Source of the DNA: Candidatus Thorarchaeota archaeon
GTDB lineage: Archaea; Asgardarchaeota; Thorarchaeia; Thorarchaeales; Thorarchaeaceae
Direction of reading: 5' to 3'
Assembly: GCA_029855935.1 (NCBI GenBank)
Contig: JAGSHN010000008.1
Coordinates: 1 to 56,017, forward strand
DNA length: 56,017 nt
Below the pieces are notes generated by a model that saw only the letters and a list, made by a program, of their open reading frames with translations, did no database searches and was not told where the DNA came from. Shown one piece after another: positions 16,953 through 25,453 of the stretch (its first letter is position 1; each line of letters opens with the position of its first letter). The position numbers and the translations under genes were made by a program.

Positions 16953-17888
16953 CTATATGCCAGTCTCGGGCAATTCGACATCAACTCCCCGACCGCCCCC
17001 ATTGATCAGAGTTGTCCCGGTCACGACGAGCAGCAGTCCCCCAGAGAAGGTCCAGTAGAGGACCTCTCCGAGAATCAGAACAGACATCGCTGTTCCGATG
17101 ACCGGGACCAGATTGATGAAACCGCCGGTCCGTATCGCTCCCAGATGGCTCACGCTCCGGAAGTAGAACAGAAAGCCAAGGAACGTGACACATATGCTTA
17201 GTAACAGGACATTCCACCAGAACACCGGATCGTGCAGGACGGGCAGTCGCCAGGGCTCCTCGAACAGCATGGCAAGTCCAAAGTACAGAGTGCCGAAGAA
17301 GACAGTGATGCCCGTGGTTTCCAGGGGCGGCAGACTCTTCATCGCCTCCTTCCCGATGGACGAATAGAGTCCCTAGCAGGCCATTGCTCCGAGAGTGATC
17401 AGGTTGCCGGGAAGATAGTCGGGCCTGAAGTCGAGGAGAGCCTGGACTCCAATCACGAACGCGACTCCGGCAAATCTGACAAGAAAGCCAGCATATTGCC
17501 ACACGCTTCGCAGACGCTCCCTGTGGATGACGTGGGCGAAGAGGCTTATCATAGCCGGATTGAAACCTGCGATTATGGAGCCCTAAGCGGCCGTTGTGAA
17601 GCGCATTCCGGTAAGAAAGAGAACGCCGTACCCAAAGATGCCCGTCAGACCTGTCAGGGCCAATAGCTCTAGAGCGCGACGTGTGAGTACCGCTCTTGAG
17701 GGACGCCGTAGCACGATGAACATTGCGAGGAACAACAGACTCGCCGTCAGAAAGCGAAAGAAGCCAATGGTCATCGGCGGCGCGATTGCAACGACAATCT
17801 TCGCAGAGACCCACGAGACGCCCCAAAAGAACATAGCGAGGAGCATCAGAAGGTAGTTGCTGAGCGTCTCTCGGTCCATGAGGCTCAC
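16953..17888 (-). pseudogene. EamA/DMT-family transporter interrupted by two in-frame TAG codons
   Basis: Reading one frame from 17888 down to the TAG at 16953 gives an intact-looking 311-codon EamA (drug/metabolite transporter) protein of about ten membrane spans. It is interrupted only by TAG at 17583-17585 and TAG at 17373-17375. The first follows FTTAA and precedes GSIIAGFNPAM, the conserved end-of-repeat region of EamA. The second lies between GAMAC and GLYSSIGKEAM, where the family usually has Trp, so TGG to TAG is a one-base change. The sequence between the stops (17376-17582) is normal EamA sequence and no frame is shifted. It may be a young pseudogene, an assembly artefact, or a gene read through. 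TAG ends several normal genes in this window, so it is not generally a sense codon here. The start is GTG at 17888 or ATG at 17879. Confidence 0.85.
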
Positions 17889-18004
17889 GGTCCACTTGGC
17901 TGAGGCTTCAGCCGTCTGCGATGCACCTCATAATATGTGCGATGTGTGTAACGGCCACTAGTCAATTGACCAGACTTATAGCCAGTTGTTGATAACACGA
18001 ATCT

Positions 18005-18997
18005 ATGGAATACGTTGAACCACTCTCCCGCGGGCACTCTCGTTACGTGGCGCTCGTTGACTCTGCAAGGGCCTATCTTCGCCGTCGCGACTTCTTGACC
18101 TACTCCACACAGCTGGTGCCTGAGCCCATCGGCTCTGAGACCTGGACCCTCGCGTGGGGATATATGAGAAAATTCGACGACATGCTTGACTCGCCAGAGA
18201 TCAACAAGGCACAGGCGATGACACTTCTTGAGGGCGAGAAGGAGGTCGTGGAACGGCTCTTTTCCGGGGACTTCCGCGTTCCGAGACGGGCGCCTGCCCG
18301 CCACCATCTTCTGGCCCAGTTCTTCGAGAACGAGAGGAGATACTATTCTGGCCGCGCTCTTAGGGTTGTGAAGGATCTATACGAGAGTGCGTGGGGCGAT
18401 GTCCAGCGCAGAGGAGTGATACTATCCGAGAGCATGATGAACAGGCTCCTGTACAAGAAGGCGCGCAGCTTCTTCAAGCTGTATTTCATCTTGGCAGACT
18501 GGGATCTTGGCGGAAGGATTGACCAGTTCTCCTATCTCTTTGGAATGGGCCTCGGTATGCTCGACGACATACTGGACCTTGCCGACGACTACAGGGCGGG
18601 ATACATCAACATCACGAGAGAAGAGATGGAGCAGCTTGATGTGGATCTCAGCCCCGATGACAGTGCATTTCTCCAGAGAGTCATCAATGCGGGCTACCTG
18701 ACGCTCAAGGCAAAGAAGATAATGTCACTGCTGATCAGGGCTCGCCAGCTTGCACGCACAATCACGTCGAGATACGTCCGCTCGTTCCTGCTTCGTCTCT
18801 CAGAGGTCTTCGCTCGACCGATACTCGAGGGCAAGTTCTTTCCGGGCCAGAAGTACTTCTTCAAGGGAGGCGCACTTGCTGAGAGACTCTTGCCAAGAAA
18901 CGAGTCGCTCGCATACAGGGTCGGTCATAGGCTGATGAGTCTGTTCCTCAGGTTTCCCCAGATACCTGCGGCGCTGTTCAACAATTATGCGCTCTAG
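18005..18997 (+). CDS. Squalene/phytoene synthase-family protein
   Basis: This 330-residue protein belongs to the head-to-head trans-prenyl synthase family (squalene, phytoene and related synthases). The two aspartate-rich metal motifs are present: RKFDDMLD near residue 55-62 and LDDILDLADDYRAG near 180-195, the counterparts of DxxxD in both halves of the fold. Helices between them (YYSGRAL, FFKLYF) fit the all-alpha core, and the length is normal. There is no transmembrane segment, although the family often sits at the membrane. The product (squalene-type or carotenoid-type lipid) cannot be told from sequence. A TATA-like CTTATAG lies about 33 bases before the ATG, so the transcript probably has almost no leader. 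No other isoprenoid gene is nearby. It ends with TAG. Confidence 0.87.
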   Translation: MEYVEPLSRGHSRYVALVDSARAYLRRRDFLTYSTQLVPEPIGSETWTLAWGYMRKFDDMLDSPEINKAQAMTLLEGEKEVVERLFSGDFRVPRRAPARHHLLAQFFENERRYYSGRALRVVKDLYESAWGDVQRRGVILSESMMNRLLYKKARSFFKLYFILADWDLGGRIDQFSYLFGMGLGMLDDILDLADDYRAGYINITREEMEQLDVDLSPDDSAFLQRVINAGYLTLKAKKIMSLLIRARQLARTITSRYVRSFLLRLSEVFARPILEGKFFPGQKYFFKGGALAERLLPRNESLAYRVGHRLMSLFLRFPQIPAALFNNYAL

Positions 18998-19128
18998 AGA
19001 CTCTGTCTGAGCAGCTGATAGCGCCACGTAGGCGTGTCTCGCTCGCTTGCGACTCCGCTGAATCGGGTCTGTGACTGAACCGAACCGATAAATAGGCTGG
19101 TGGACGAACGTCTGTTGAGGTATGCGCA

Positions 19129-21174
19129 TTGAGAGCCCGCGTCATCGCCGCATCGGCCTTAGTTCTCATCCTTGTCGTGGCTGTCTCGTTTGTTGCTTTC
19201 CGCCTTCTCGCGACCGCTCCCACCGAGACACACACGTCTGAAGAGGACACTGAGCCCCCTAGAATGACGATACTCTCTCCCTCCGACGGGTCTACCGTCT
19301 CCGGTACTGTGACCATCGAGTTTGAAGCGGCTGACAACGTCGCCATTGACAGTCTTCAGATTCTCATCGACGGTTCGCTCAGGGCCACCGACTCAATCTA
19401 CATTTGGGACACCACGGCGGAGTCGAACGGACCGCACAACATCCTGTGCCGAGCGTCGGACACGTCCGACAACTGGGCCGAGAGAGGAATCTCTGTTCTC
19501 ATCAACAACACATCGTCGAATCCCCCAGTTGCGGGCGAGGCAATCAAGGTGATGACCTACAACATCGAGCAGAGCGGTGCAGATCCGGACTGGAAACAGG
19601 TAATGAGAGAAGAGAACCCTGACATTGTCCTCCTCGTCGAGACGGGGACATTCGACGACAACGGCAATCAGACTCTCAATGAGATCGTGAACGAACTGAA
19701 TGCGTTCTTCCCCAACGAGACTCCCTACGTGGGGTATTGCGCTCAGGGCATCAGCTTCTGGACAGACGGTGAGGCCATCCTGAGTAGATATCCAGTAGAC
19801 AGGTTCGTTCAGGTCTCCTCTGTACGGCTGGACAATGGATCCTGGTACAACCTTGCGCACGACTTCATTGATGTGACGATAGACGCTGAGGGCGTGCCGC
19901 TGCACGTAGTCGGCGTCCATCTCAAGGCGCAGGCTGGGATTGAGAACGAGTGGCGACGGGAGAACGAGACGGAGGGGATAATCAACTATCTGGACGACCT
20001 TGGGGATGTGCCTCTCATACTGATGGGCGACTTCAACTCGTTCTCACCGGACGACACGGGCGCCCTTGCTCCCAAGGGCGACCTCGGCTACGGGCCGCTG
20101 ACAATGTTGCTTCATCCTGATGACCCCGTATACGGACAATGGAGCTCGGAGGTGCACCAGTTCACCGACGCCTTCAGGGCACTGAACCCGGATGACCCGG
20201 GCTATACCTATGGTCATCAGGACCCCAGTCACAAGTCGAGAATAGACTTCCTCTTGGTCAATCAACAGATCGCGTCGCATCTGATCAACTCTACAGCTGG
20301 GGACACTCCATCAGCCGACACTGGCTCGGATCATTACCCCGTTGACGCATTTATCCAGTGGGGGTCGGAGAACGAGAGTGACACCACTCCACCAGGGAGG
20401 GTGGTCGGTGTCAGCGTGGATGAGGTGACCCTGAACAGTATTCGGCTGTCCTGGGTGCCGAACACAGAGAGCGACCTGTGGCACTATCTGGTGTTCAGGA
20501 ACGGCAGCCTCATCGGGCAGCCTGCCGAGGCGTCTTTCACCGACTCCGGGCTATCACCAGCGACGACCTACCGCTACGAGGTCGCGGCAATCGACCGGGA
20601 TGGGAACGTGGGACCGCACTCCGACCCGGTGGCGGAGACGACACTCGCTAACTACGTGGCGGACCACGTCGTCATCAATGAGTTTCTCCCCGACCCAGAC
20701 ACGCTCTATACCGAGGAATGGATTGAGCTATACAACCCATTGGACTCCGATGTCAATCTCTCGGGCTACATGCTCGATGACATCGTGGGAGGAGGTACGG
20801 CACCATATACCATTCCTCAGGGGACGATCATCTCGGCCCACGGATTCCTAGTGTTCTACGGCAATGTCACCGGAGTGATTCTCAACAACAGCGGTGACAA
20901 CGTGACATTGCTGATGCCAGACGGCGTCACCGTGGTCGACTCTCACTCCTACTCCTCCTCGTCGAACGATGTCAGCATCGGCAGGACTCCCGACGGCGGT
21001 AGCACGTGGACGACGTTTACGACCCCGACGCCTGGTGCGAGTAACGGCGGAGGTGGGTCGTTTGACATCGGCTGCGGGCTCACAGATGATAGGATGGTAC
21101 TTGCAGACGTTCGTCCCGCGCAACTGCATGCGAGAATGATCATCAGAGAGCACGGTTGCGGCCGAGACACATAG
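19129..21174 (+). CDS. Secreted EEP-family nuclease/phosphatase with Ig, FN3 and lamin-tail domains
   Basis: I chose TTG at 19129 because GAGGT lies 8 bases before it; a nearer ATG at 19122 is in another frame. A membrane anchor or signal occupies residues 5-27. An Ig-like domain (about 45-130) comes next, then an endonuclease/exonuclease/phosphatase domain (about 138-405) with VMTYNIEQ, DIVLLVE, LMGDFNS, SRIDFLLVN and a SDHYPVD end, the catalytic Asn, Glu, Asp and His of the family. A fibronectin type III domain (about 420-500) and a lamin-tail domain (about 512-640; VVINEFLP, EWIELYNP) follow. Secreted DNases with this architecture degrade extracellular DNA, but phospholipid substrates are also possible. 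The last 35 residues look unlike a normal C-terminus, and a C-terminal anchor that many relatives have is absent, which may indicate a frameshift near 21065. Confidence 0.85.
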   Translation: MRARVIAASALVLILVVAVSFVAFRLLATAPTETHTSEEDTEPPRMTILSPSDGSTVSGTVTIEFEAADNVAIDSLQILIDGSLRATDSIYIWDTTAESNGPHNILCRASDTSDNWAERGISVLINNTSSNPPVAGEAIKVMTYNIEQSGADPDWKQVMREENPDIVLLVETGTFDDNGNQTLNEIVNELNAFFPNETPYVGYCAQGISFWTDGEAILSRYPVDRFVQVSSVRLDNGSWYNLAHDFIDVTIDAEGVPLHVVGVHLKAQAGIENEWRRENETEGIINYLDDLGDVPLILMGDFNSFSPDDTGALAPKGDLGYGPLTMLLHPDDPVYGQWSSEVHQFTDAFRALNPDDPGYTYGHQDPSHKSRIDFLLVNQQIASHLINSTAGDTPSADTGSDHYPVDAFIQWGSENESDTTPPGRVVGVSVDEVTLNSIRLSWVPNTESDLWHYLVFRNGSLIGQPAEASFTDSGLSPATTYRYEVAAIDRDGNVGPHSDPVAETTLANYVADHVVINEFLPDPDTLYTEEWIELYNPLDSDVNLSGYMLDDIVGGGTAPYTIPQGTIISAHGFLVFYGNVTGVILNNSGDNVTLLMPDGVTVVDSHSYSSSSNDVSIGRTPDGGSTWTTFTTPTPGASNGGGGSFDIGCGLTDDRMVLADVRPAQLHARMIIREHGCGRDT

Positions 21175-21242
21175 AACTTCAATGGTAACGCAATTATCCC
21201 CGTGTGGCACATCGTCTACGCGAATTGGAGAATGCGTGATAC

Positions 21243-23762
21243 ATGAGGAGCGTAGAACTGACGCCGCTTCAGGCGGCTATGCTGGCCCCATTCGCAGCCG
21301 GAATCTACTGGACGGGCTATGCTGTTCCTCTCCTTGTTCGTGTCCCGATTCAACTCGTGACAGGTCTCACAGGACTCATCATACTCCCCGGACTGGTCGT
21401 GAACAGCCACATCTTCACGACTCGGGGAGAGAGGGCCGGATTGGCAATGGCCGTGATCTCGGGAATTGTCGTGAATCTCATCTCTGTGGAGGCACTCTTT
21501 GTCATCTCGTCGCTATGGTCTGCTGCAGTGCCATTTGCCCTTTGGGTCTGGGCCATTGCCATAGCGGTCAGCCTAGTCGGTATCGTCGTTAGACGTGAGA
21601 GCCTCGCGCTCCTTGAGGGGCAGCTACTTGCTGACATAGGGCGGCCGACACTTTCAATCATTGCACTGGGCATAGTCATCAGAGTGACCCTTGCCATTGT
21701 GGCACAGGACTGCATCGCGCCCGATGCGGCACTGTACGCTGACTATGCACGCCATATTGTCACGGAGGGAAGATTCCTCTCGAACGTATCAAATGATGGC
21801 GCGGTTGTCTACGTGGGCGAGAATGCTCACTTTGTTGCTCATCAGGGATTTGCATTCCTCTTTGCCGTCGGATGGCTCCTCCTCCCACCGACCGTGTCGG
21901 GACCAACGGTTGTTCTCATCTCAATCGGCTGCGGACTGCCAGTGCTGGCCTTCACTCTGACAAGACTCGTCCTTGACGCTCACGCAGCACGGTGGGTGGC
22001 CGCTGTCATCGCCGTCCATCCGCTCTTCGTGTTTCACTCCGCTGTCGCCTATGGTCCAGAGATGACGAGTCTCGCACTGATTGTGGTACTCGCCATCCTA
22101 CCGATTGGAGGCAGAGGTGCGGCTCGACGGTCTCAGCTCTTCTATGCAGGTGTTCTCGTCGGGGCCGTAGACATCGTCTGGTTTGCAAACTTCTATCTAC
22201 TTGTGGCGGTCATTGTCGCGTTGCTTCTGTATAGGACACGGGAGAATCCGATCAGGAATATCTCGTTGGCCGTAGTGTTTGGGATTGCGCTCCTGATTCG
22301 GCAGAGCATGCTCATCAGTATTCTGCTCGCTGGCGCTTCCGCGGCATTTCTTATTGTCGCCCTTGCGCGGCGCGTGAGTGCCGGCTCAATGAATGAAAAC
22401 ACCTATGCGCTTCTGACGGGATTGTTCGGTTCCCTGTTTGTGTTCAGATGGGAGTTCTTTCTCGGTGTTGCCAATCAGGTCTACGGCGCCCCGAGTGTGG
22501 CTGTTCCTCTCACCGGACTCTCACGGCTGCTTGCGACAGCCCACGTCTTAGGTCAGTTCTCGATCTTCCTTGTGTTCCACTCAACTGTGCCGGTCCTTCT
22601 GTTGGCTCTCTACGCCTGTCGCATCTCGAATTCCGGAGACTGGACCCGCTCTGCCGCTCTGGCCACAGTTGTCGCCGCCTTAGGTACTCTTTTCGTCTAC
22701 GGCGGCTACACCAAGCAGGTCCTTGTACCGAGATACGTGTACTCAGACTCGCGGTTTTTCCTGTTCATCACTCTGACTCTGATAGTGATGAGCGCGCGGT
22801 ATTTTGCTGAGAGAAGTCTTCCAATGGTCCGGCGTTCTCCCTACAAGCGCGAGCAGATCATTGCAGCGGGGATACTTGCTGTCACCGTGGTCGGTCTTGC
22901 GCCCGGTTACCTCGCGTATCCAGCAGGGCTCGAGCTCGTGGACATCCAGAGCAGGTACGGGTGGAACGACATCGTCGCACAGGCCTCGGCTGCGGCTGGT
23001 GAGGACGCGGTCATCATAGTGGACAGGGCCCGGGAGTTCGCATGGCTGACAGGTCTCAGAACGGTGGTCCTCTACCTCAGTGAGGAACGGCTCTCCTCAC
23101 TTCAAGCGGGACAGGAGATCTCTCTGCTGGCCGAGCAGTTCAATGCCACACATCTGTTGCTTGATGACTATACTCTGGCACACTGGGGAATACTTGAGTA
23201 TGCTCTTGTCGACCCGCTCGCGCCAGATGAGCCTCTCATACTGTTCTCTGACCAACTCTCTCAGGAGTCGGCACCCGCAACCGTACGGGCAACGGCCCTC
23301 AGAGTGGTGCTGGAGAGCAGCATCAATGAGTACGGACGCAGATCAAGACTCCTTGAGTTCACGACGGCAGAGTTTCATCGGACGGAGAACATCACATTCC
23401 TCGGGGACGGCTGGTCAGCTGGAAACGACGGCACACTCTCTAATGTGAGTGGCGCATGCAGACTCGAGATAGGCGAGGGACAGGATTACACCTTCACAGT
23501 CCGCAGGCCGGGAGAGCCGTTGATACTGAACACCACCAGCGGTTTCGGCATTCTGTACGTTCAGGAGGTCTCAGCGACTGTTGCCCGGGTTGAGATCTGG
23601 GACTCCGACGGAACTCTGCTCAGATATGCAGAGCGCATTGATGACCAACGGTTCTACATCCCCTTCGGCGATGTCAGCATCGGTGACATCCGCGTGGTCA
23701 TCGAGGGAAATCCCGGTGCCTATGTCACGATTGGTGGTTTCAGTGTCTGGTATTGGAAGTGA
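21243..23762 (+). CDS. Large multi-pass membrane protein, probably GT-C-type glycosyltransferase
   Basis: This 839-residue protein has about 14 hydrophobic segments across residues 10-540 and a beta-rich soluble C-terminal part (about 600-839). After the fifth or sixth span comes APDAALYADYARHI, an acidic loop of the kind found in the first extracytosolic loop of GT-C enzymes such as ArnT, PMT and GT39, where an Asp is catalytic. This supports transfer of a sugar from a lipid carrier, perhaps in N-glycan or surface-glycan assembly, but only at the fold level. The start ATG follows a short gap after the upstream gene. Other multi-pass families without this loop cannot be ruled out. Confidence 0.65.
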   Translation: MRSVELTPLQAAMLAPFAAGIYWTGYAVPLLVRVPIQLVTGLTGLIILPGLVVNSHIFTTRGERAGLAMAVISGIVVNLISVEALFVISSLWSAAVPFALWVWAIAIAVSLVGIVVRRESLALLEGQLLADIGRPTLSIIALGIVIRVTLAIVAQDCIAPDAALYADYARHIVTEGRFLSNVSNDGAVVYVGENAHFVAHQGFAFLFAVGWLLLPPTVSGPTVVLISIGCGLPVLAFTLTRLVLDAHAARWVAAVIAVHPLFVFHSAVAYGPEMTSLALIVVLAILPIGGRGAARRSQLFYAGVLVGAVDIVWFANFYLLVAVIVALLLYRTRENPIRNISLAVVFGIALLIRQSMLISILLAGASAAFLIVALARRVSAGSMNENTYALLTGLFGSLFVFRWEFFLGVANQVYGAPSVAVPLTGLSRLLATAHVLGQFSIFLVFHSTVPVLLLALYACRISNSGDWTRSAALATVVAALGTLFVYGGYTKQVLVPRYVYSDSRFFLFITLTLIVMSARYFAERSLPMVRRSPYKREQIIAAGILAVTVVGLAPGYLAYPAGLELVDIQSRYGWNDIVAQASAAAGEDAVIIVDRAREFAWLTGLRTVVLYLSEERLSSLQAGQEISLLAEQFNATHLLLDDYTLAHWGILEYALVDPLAPDEPLILFSDQLSQESAPATVRATALRVVLESSINEYGRRSRLLEFTTAEFHRTENITFLGDGWSAGNDGTLSNVSGACRLEIGEGQDYTFTVRRPGEPLILNTTSGFGILYVQEVSATVARVEIWDSDGTLLRYAERIDDQRFYIPFGDVSIGDIRVVIEGNPGAYVTIGGFSVWYWK

Positions 23763-23942
23763 CCCCGCCCGTGGGCGGAGATGCTCTGGCAGAATACTTA
23801 TGCTATGTCAGACATTACACTATGAACGGGGCAGGCGCCAACTGAGATGATTGGTCACTTGTGTCGACAACACTGAGAACACACGTGCTTGGTCGCACAG
23901 GCTGTTGCGACCTGCCTAAGACAGAGAGAGGAGAGAAGTCCT

Positions 23943-24158
23943 GTGAGGCTGGTTGATAAGGTCGACAGATGCATAGATCTGGGCGCAATTCTTATCGAGG
24001 TGCCTCTGGCGCACTTCAACCGGGTCAGTGAAGAGGAGCGTGACGCAATACGGCGGCTCTGCCACGCGAACAGTGTGGATCTCCAGCTCACCACCGGCTC
24101 GCGTGTTGTGGCCACCATAGTGTATCCTGACCGCGGCAAGATTAGAGTGAGCATCTGA
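23943..24158 (+). CDS. Short hypothetical protein (71 aa)
   Basis: I set the start at GTG 23943, which has GGAG(AG) about 7 bases upstream; the longer open frame from 23889 has no ribosome site and a less protein-like composition. The product is an alpha/beta protein of 71 residues with helices (VDKVDRCIDLGA, RVSEEERDAIRRL) and strands at the end (VVATIVYPD, KIRVSI). It has no signal peptide, zinc site or catalytic motif I can name. It stands alone between the glycosyltransferase-like gene and the flavodoxin gene. Confidence 0.55.
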   Translation: MRLVDKVDRCIDLGAILIEVPLAHFNRVSEEERDAIRRLCHANSVDLQLTTGSRVVATIVYPDRGKIRVSI

Positions 24159-24327
24159 AGGGACAGCATCGCCCGAATGTGCGACTCTTGGTCCAGACCC
24201 TGGTATCGTAGTCTGCCTCCGCGGAAGCTTTTTCTTCGAGTCAGGCGAAGCCTCATCACTACGACATCACCGCGTTCAGTCCCAGGAGTACGGTGGCGGA
24301 ACGTGGTAGTGCGGAAGGGACAGAATA

Positions 24328-24792
24328 ATGAAGCGCGCTCTGATCATATACGAGAGTCTCTACGGGAACACAGAACGTGTGGCCCATCTCATTGCCGAGG
24401 GAATCAAGAACGTTTCGGGTGCGGAGTGTGTGGTCAAGAGAGTTGGCGAGGTCCACCCAGATGTTCTCGCCGAGTACGACATCCTCCTGTTCGGGAGCCC
24501 CAATCACAATCAGGAGCCATCGCGAAACCTGCTGAAGTTCCTCGACCGTGTCGCCATCGTGGACCTCTCTGACAAGTGCGTCGCAGCATTCGACACGTAC
24601 ACAGGCGGCAACAAGGGGATAGCGGTTGGCAAGATAGAGGAGTACATCAGGCAGCATCTCAAGGGGGTCAATGTGCTTACTCCCGGACTGTCGGCTAAGG
24701 TCGCAGGACCAAAGGGGCCACTCGTCGACGGTGAGGAGGAACGCGCAAGGGAGTTCGGGGAGAGGCTGGCGTCTGAAGTCACTCGTGGCTGA
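24328..24792 (+). CDS. Flavodoxin-like FMN protein
   Basis: This 154-residue protein is a flavodoxin-type single domain. IIYESLYGNTERVA at residues 6-19 is the FMN phosphate-binding loop (T/SxTGxT-like, here SLYGNT). FGSPNHNQEPS near 60 and FDTYTGGNKG near 90 are the two loops that contact the isoalloxazine ring. Length and strand/helix order match flavodoxins of the short class. It should be a one- or two-electron carrier in the cytosol. No partner oxidoreductase is next to it. The ATG at 24328 follows AAGGGAC as a possible ribosome site. Confidence 0.9.
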   Translation: MKRALIIYESLYGNTERVAHLIAEGIKNVSGAECVVKRVGEVHPDVLAEYDILLFGSPNHNQEPSRNLLKFLDRVAIVDLSDKCVAAFDTYTGGNKGIAVGKIEEYIRQHLKGVNVLTPGLSAKVAGPKGPLVDGEEERAREFGERLASEVTRG

Positions 24793-25453
24793 CTGAGCGA
24801 GCTCACGGCGCGGCGCAGCCAGACAAAATTGCAAGCCCTTGGTGAAGAACTCACTTGTCTAGTTGCCCAACCATACAGGGTGGTGGCAGCGCTCAGCAGG
24901 GATTGATACCACGAGTAGGCTTGTCCTTAGGCTGCACATTGCTTGGTATTTCCTGACATAGAACTGGCCCCCGGTTTCTACTGGCGAATGTGTAGACAGG
25001 ACGATAGATTTCAAGAACCGATACTTCCTGGCCGAACCGGAGAAGACGGGAGTCTGGAATGGCTGACACAAATATGCGTGGACGGCCTCGGGACGAGTGT
25101 GCTGACAACGGGTGACCCGCCAAAACAATACCTCGTATCACTTGAGAGAAACAAGTCTGGGTCAGTCAACCTGCCAAGTTCCATCTGGCGAGATGAGTCC
25201 GGTGAGTGAAGGCGGGAGGTCGCAAGGACAGACACAATCTCTGTTGCGTGGGAGCAGGATGTCGAAACTACGATACACGGGGCAGTCACGGTAAGGATGA
25301 CAAAGGTGGCAGCCCTGAAATTGACATGCCCCCATGAAATGACGAACCCGTCAGGATCTTGGACCGAACCGGCGACTTCGATTTGGCCGGCATAGAGCGC
25401 GGAACATACACACAAGAGATATTACTTAGGCCACGCGGGAAGGCCTCGGGTGG
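24793..25453. other. 661-base intergenic stretch: flank shared with the next NosD gene, plus a possible minus-strand remnant
   Basis: No confident gene is present. From about 25290 to 25453 the sequence aligns by eye with 29165-29337, the stretch ahead of the second NosD gene: shared words include ACGAACCCGTCA, GGCGACTTCGATT and GGGTGGATG at the start codon. Further left, ATCACTTGAGAGAAAC (25137-25152) recurs exactly at 28736-28751. On the minus strand both copies encode similar peptides (FLSSDxRYxF and DGFV), so a decayed minus-strand gene probably once lay here. A TATA-like ATATTACTTA about 30 bases before the ATG at 25454 suggests a nearly leaderless transcript. Confidence 0.6.
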
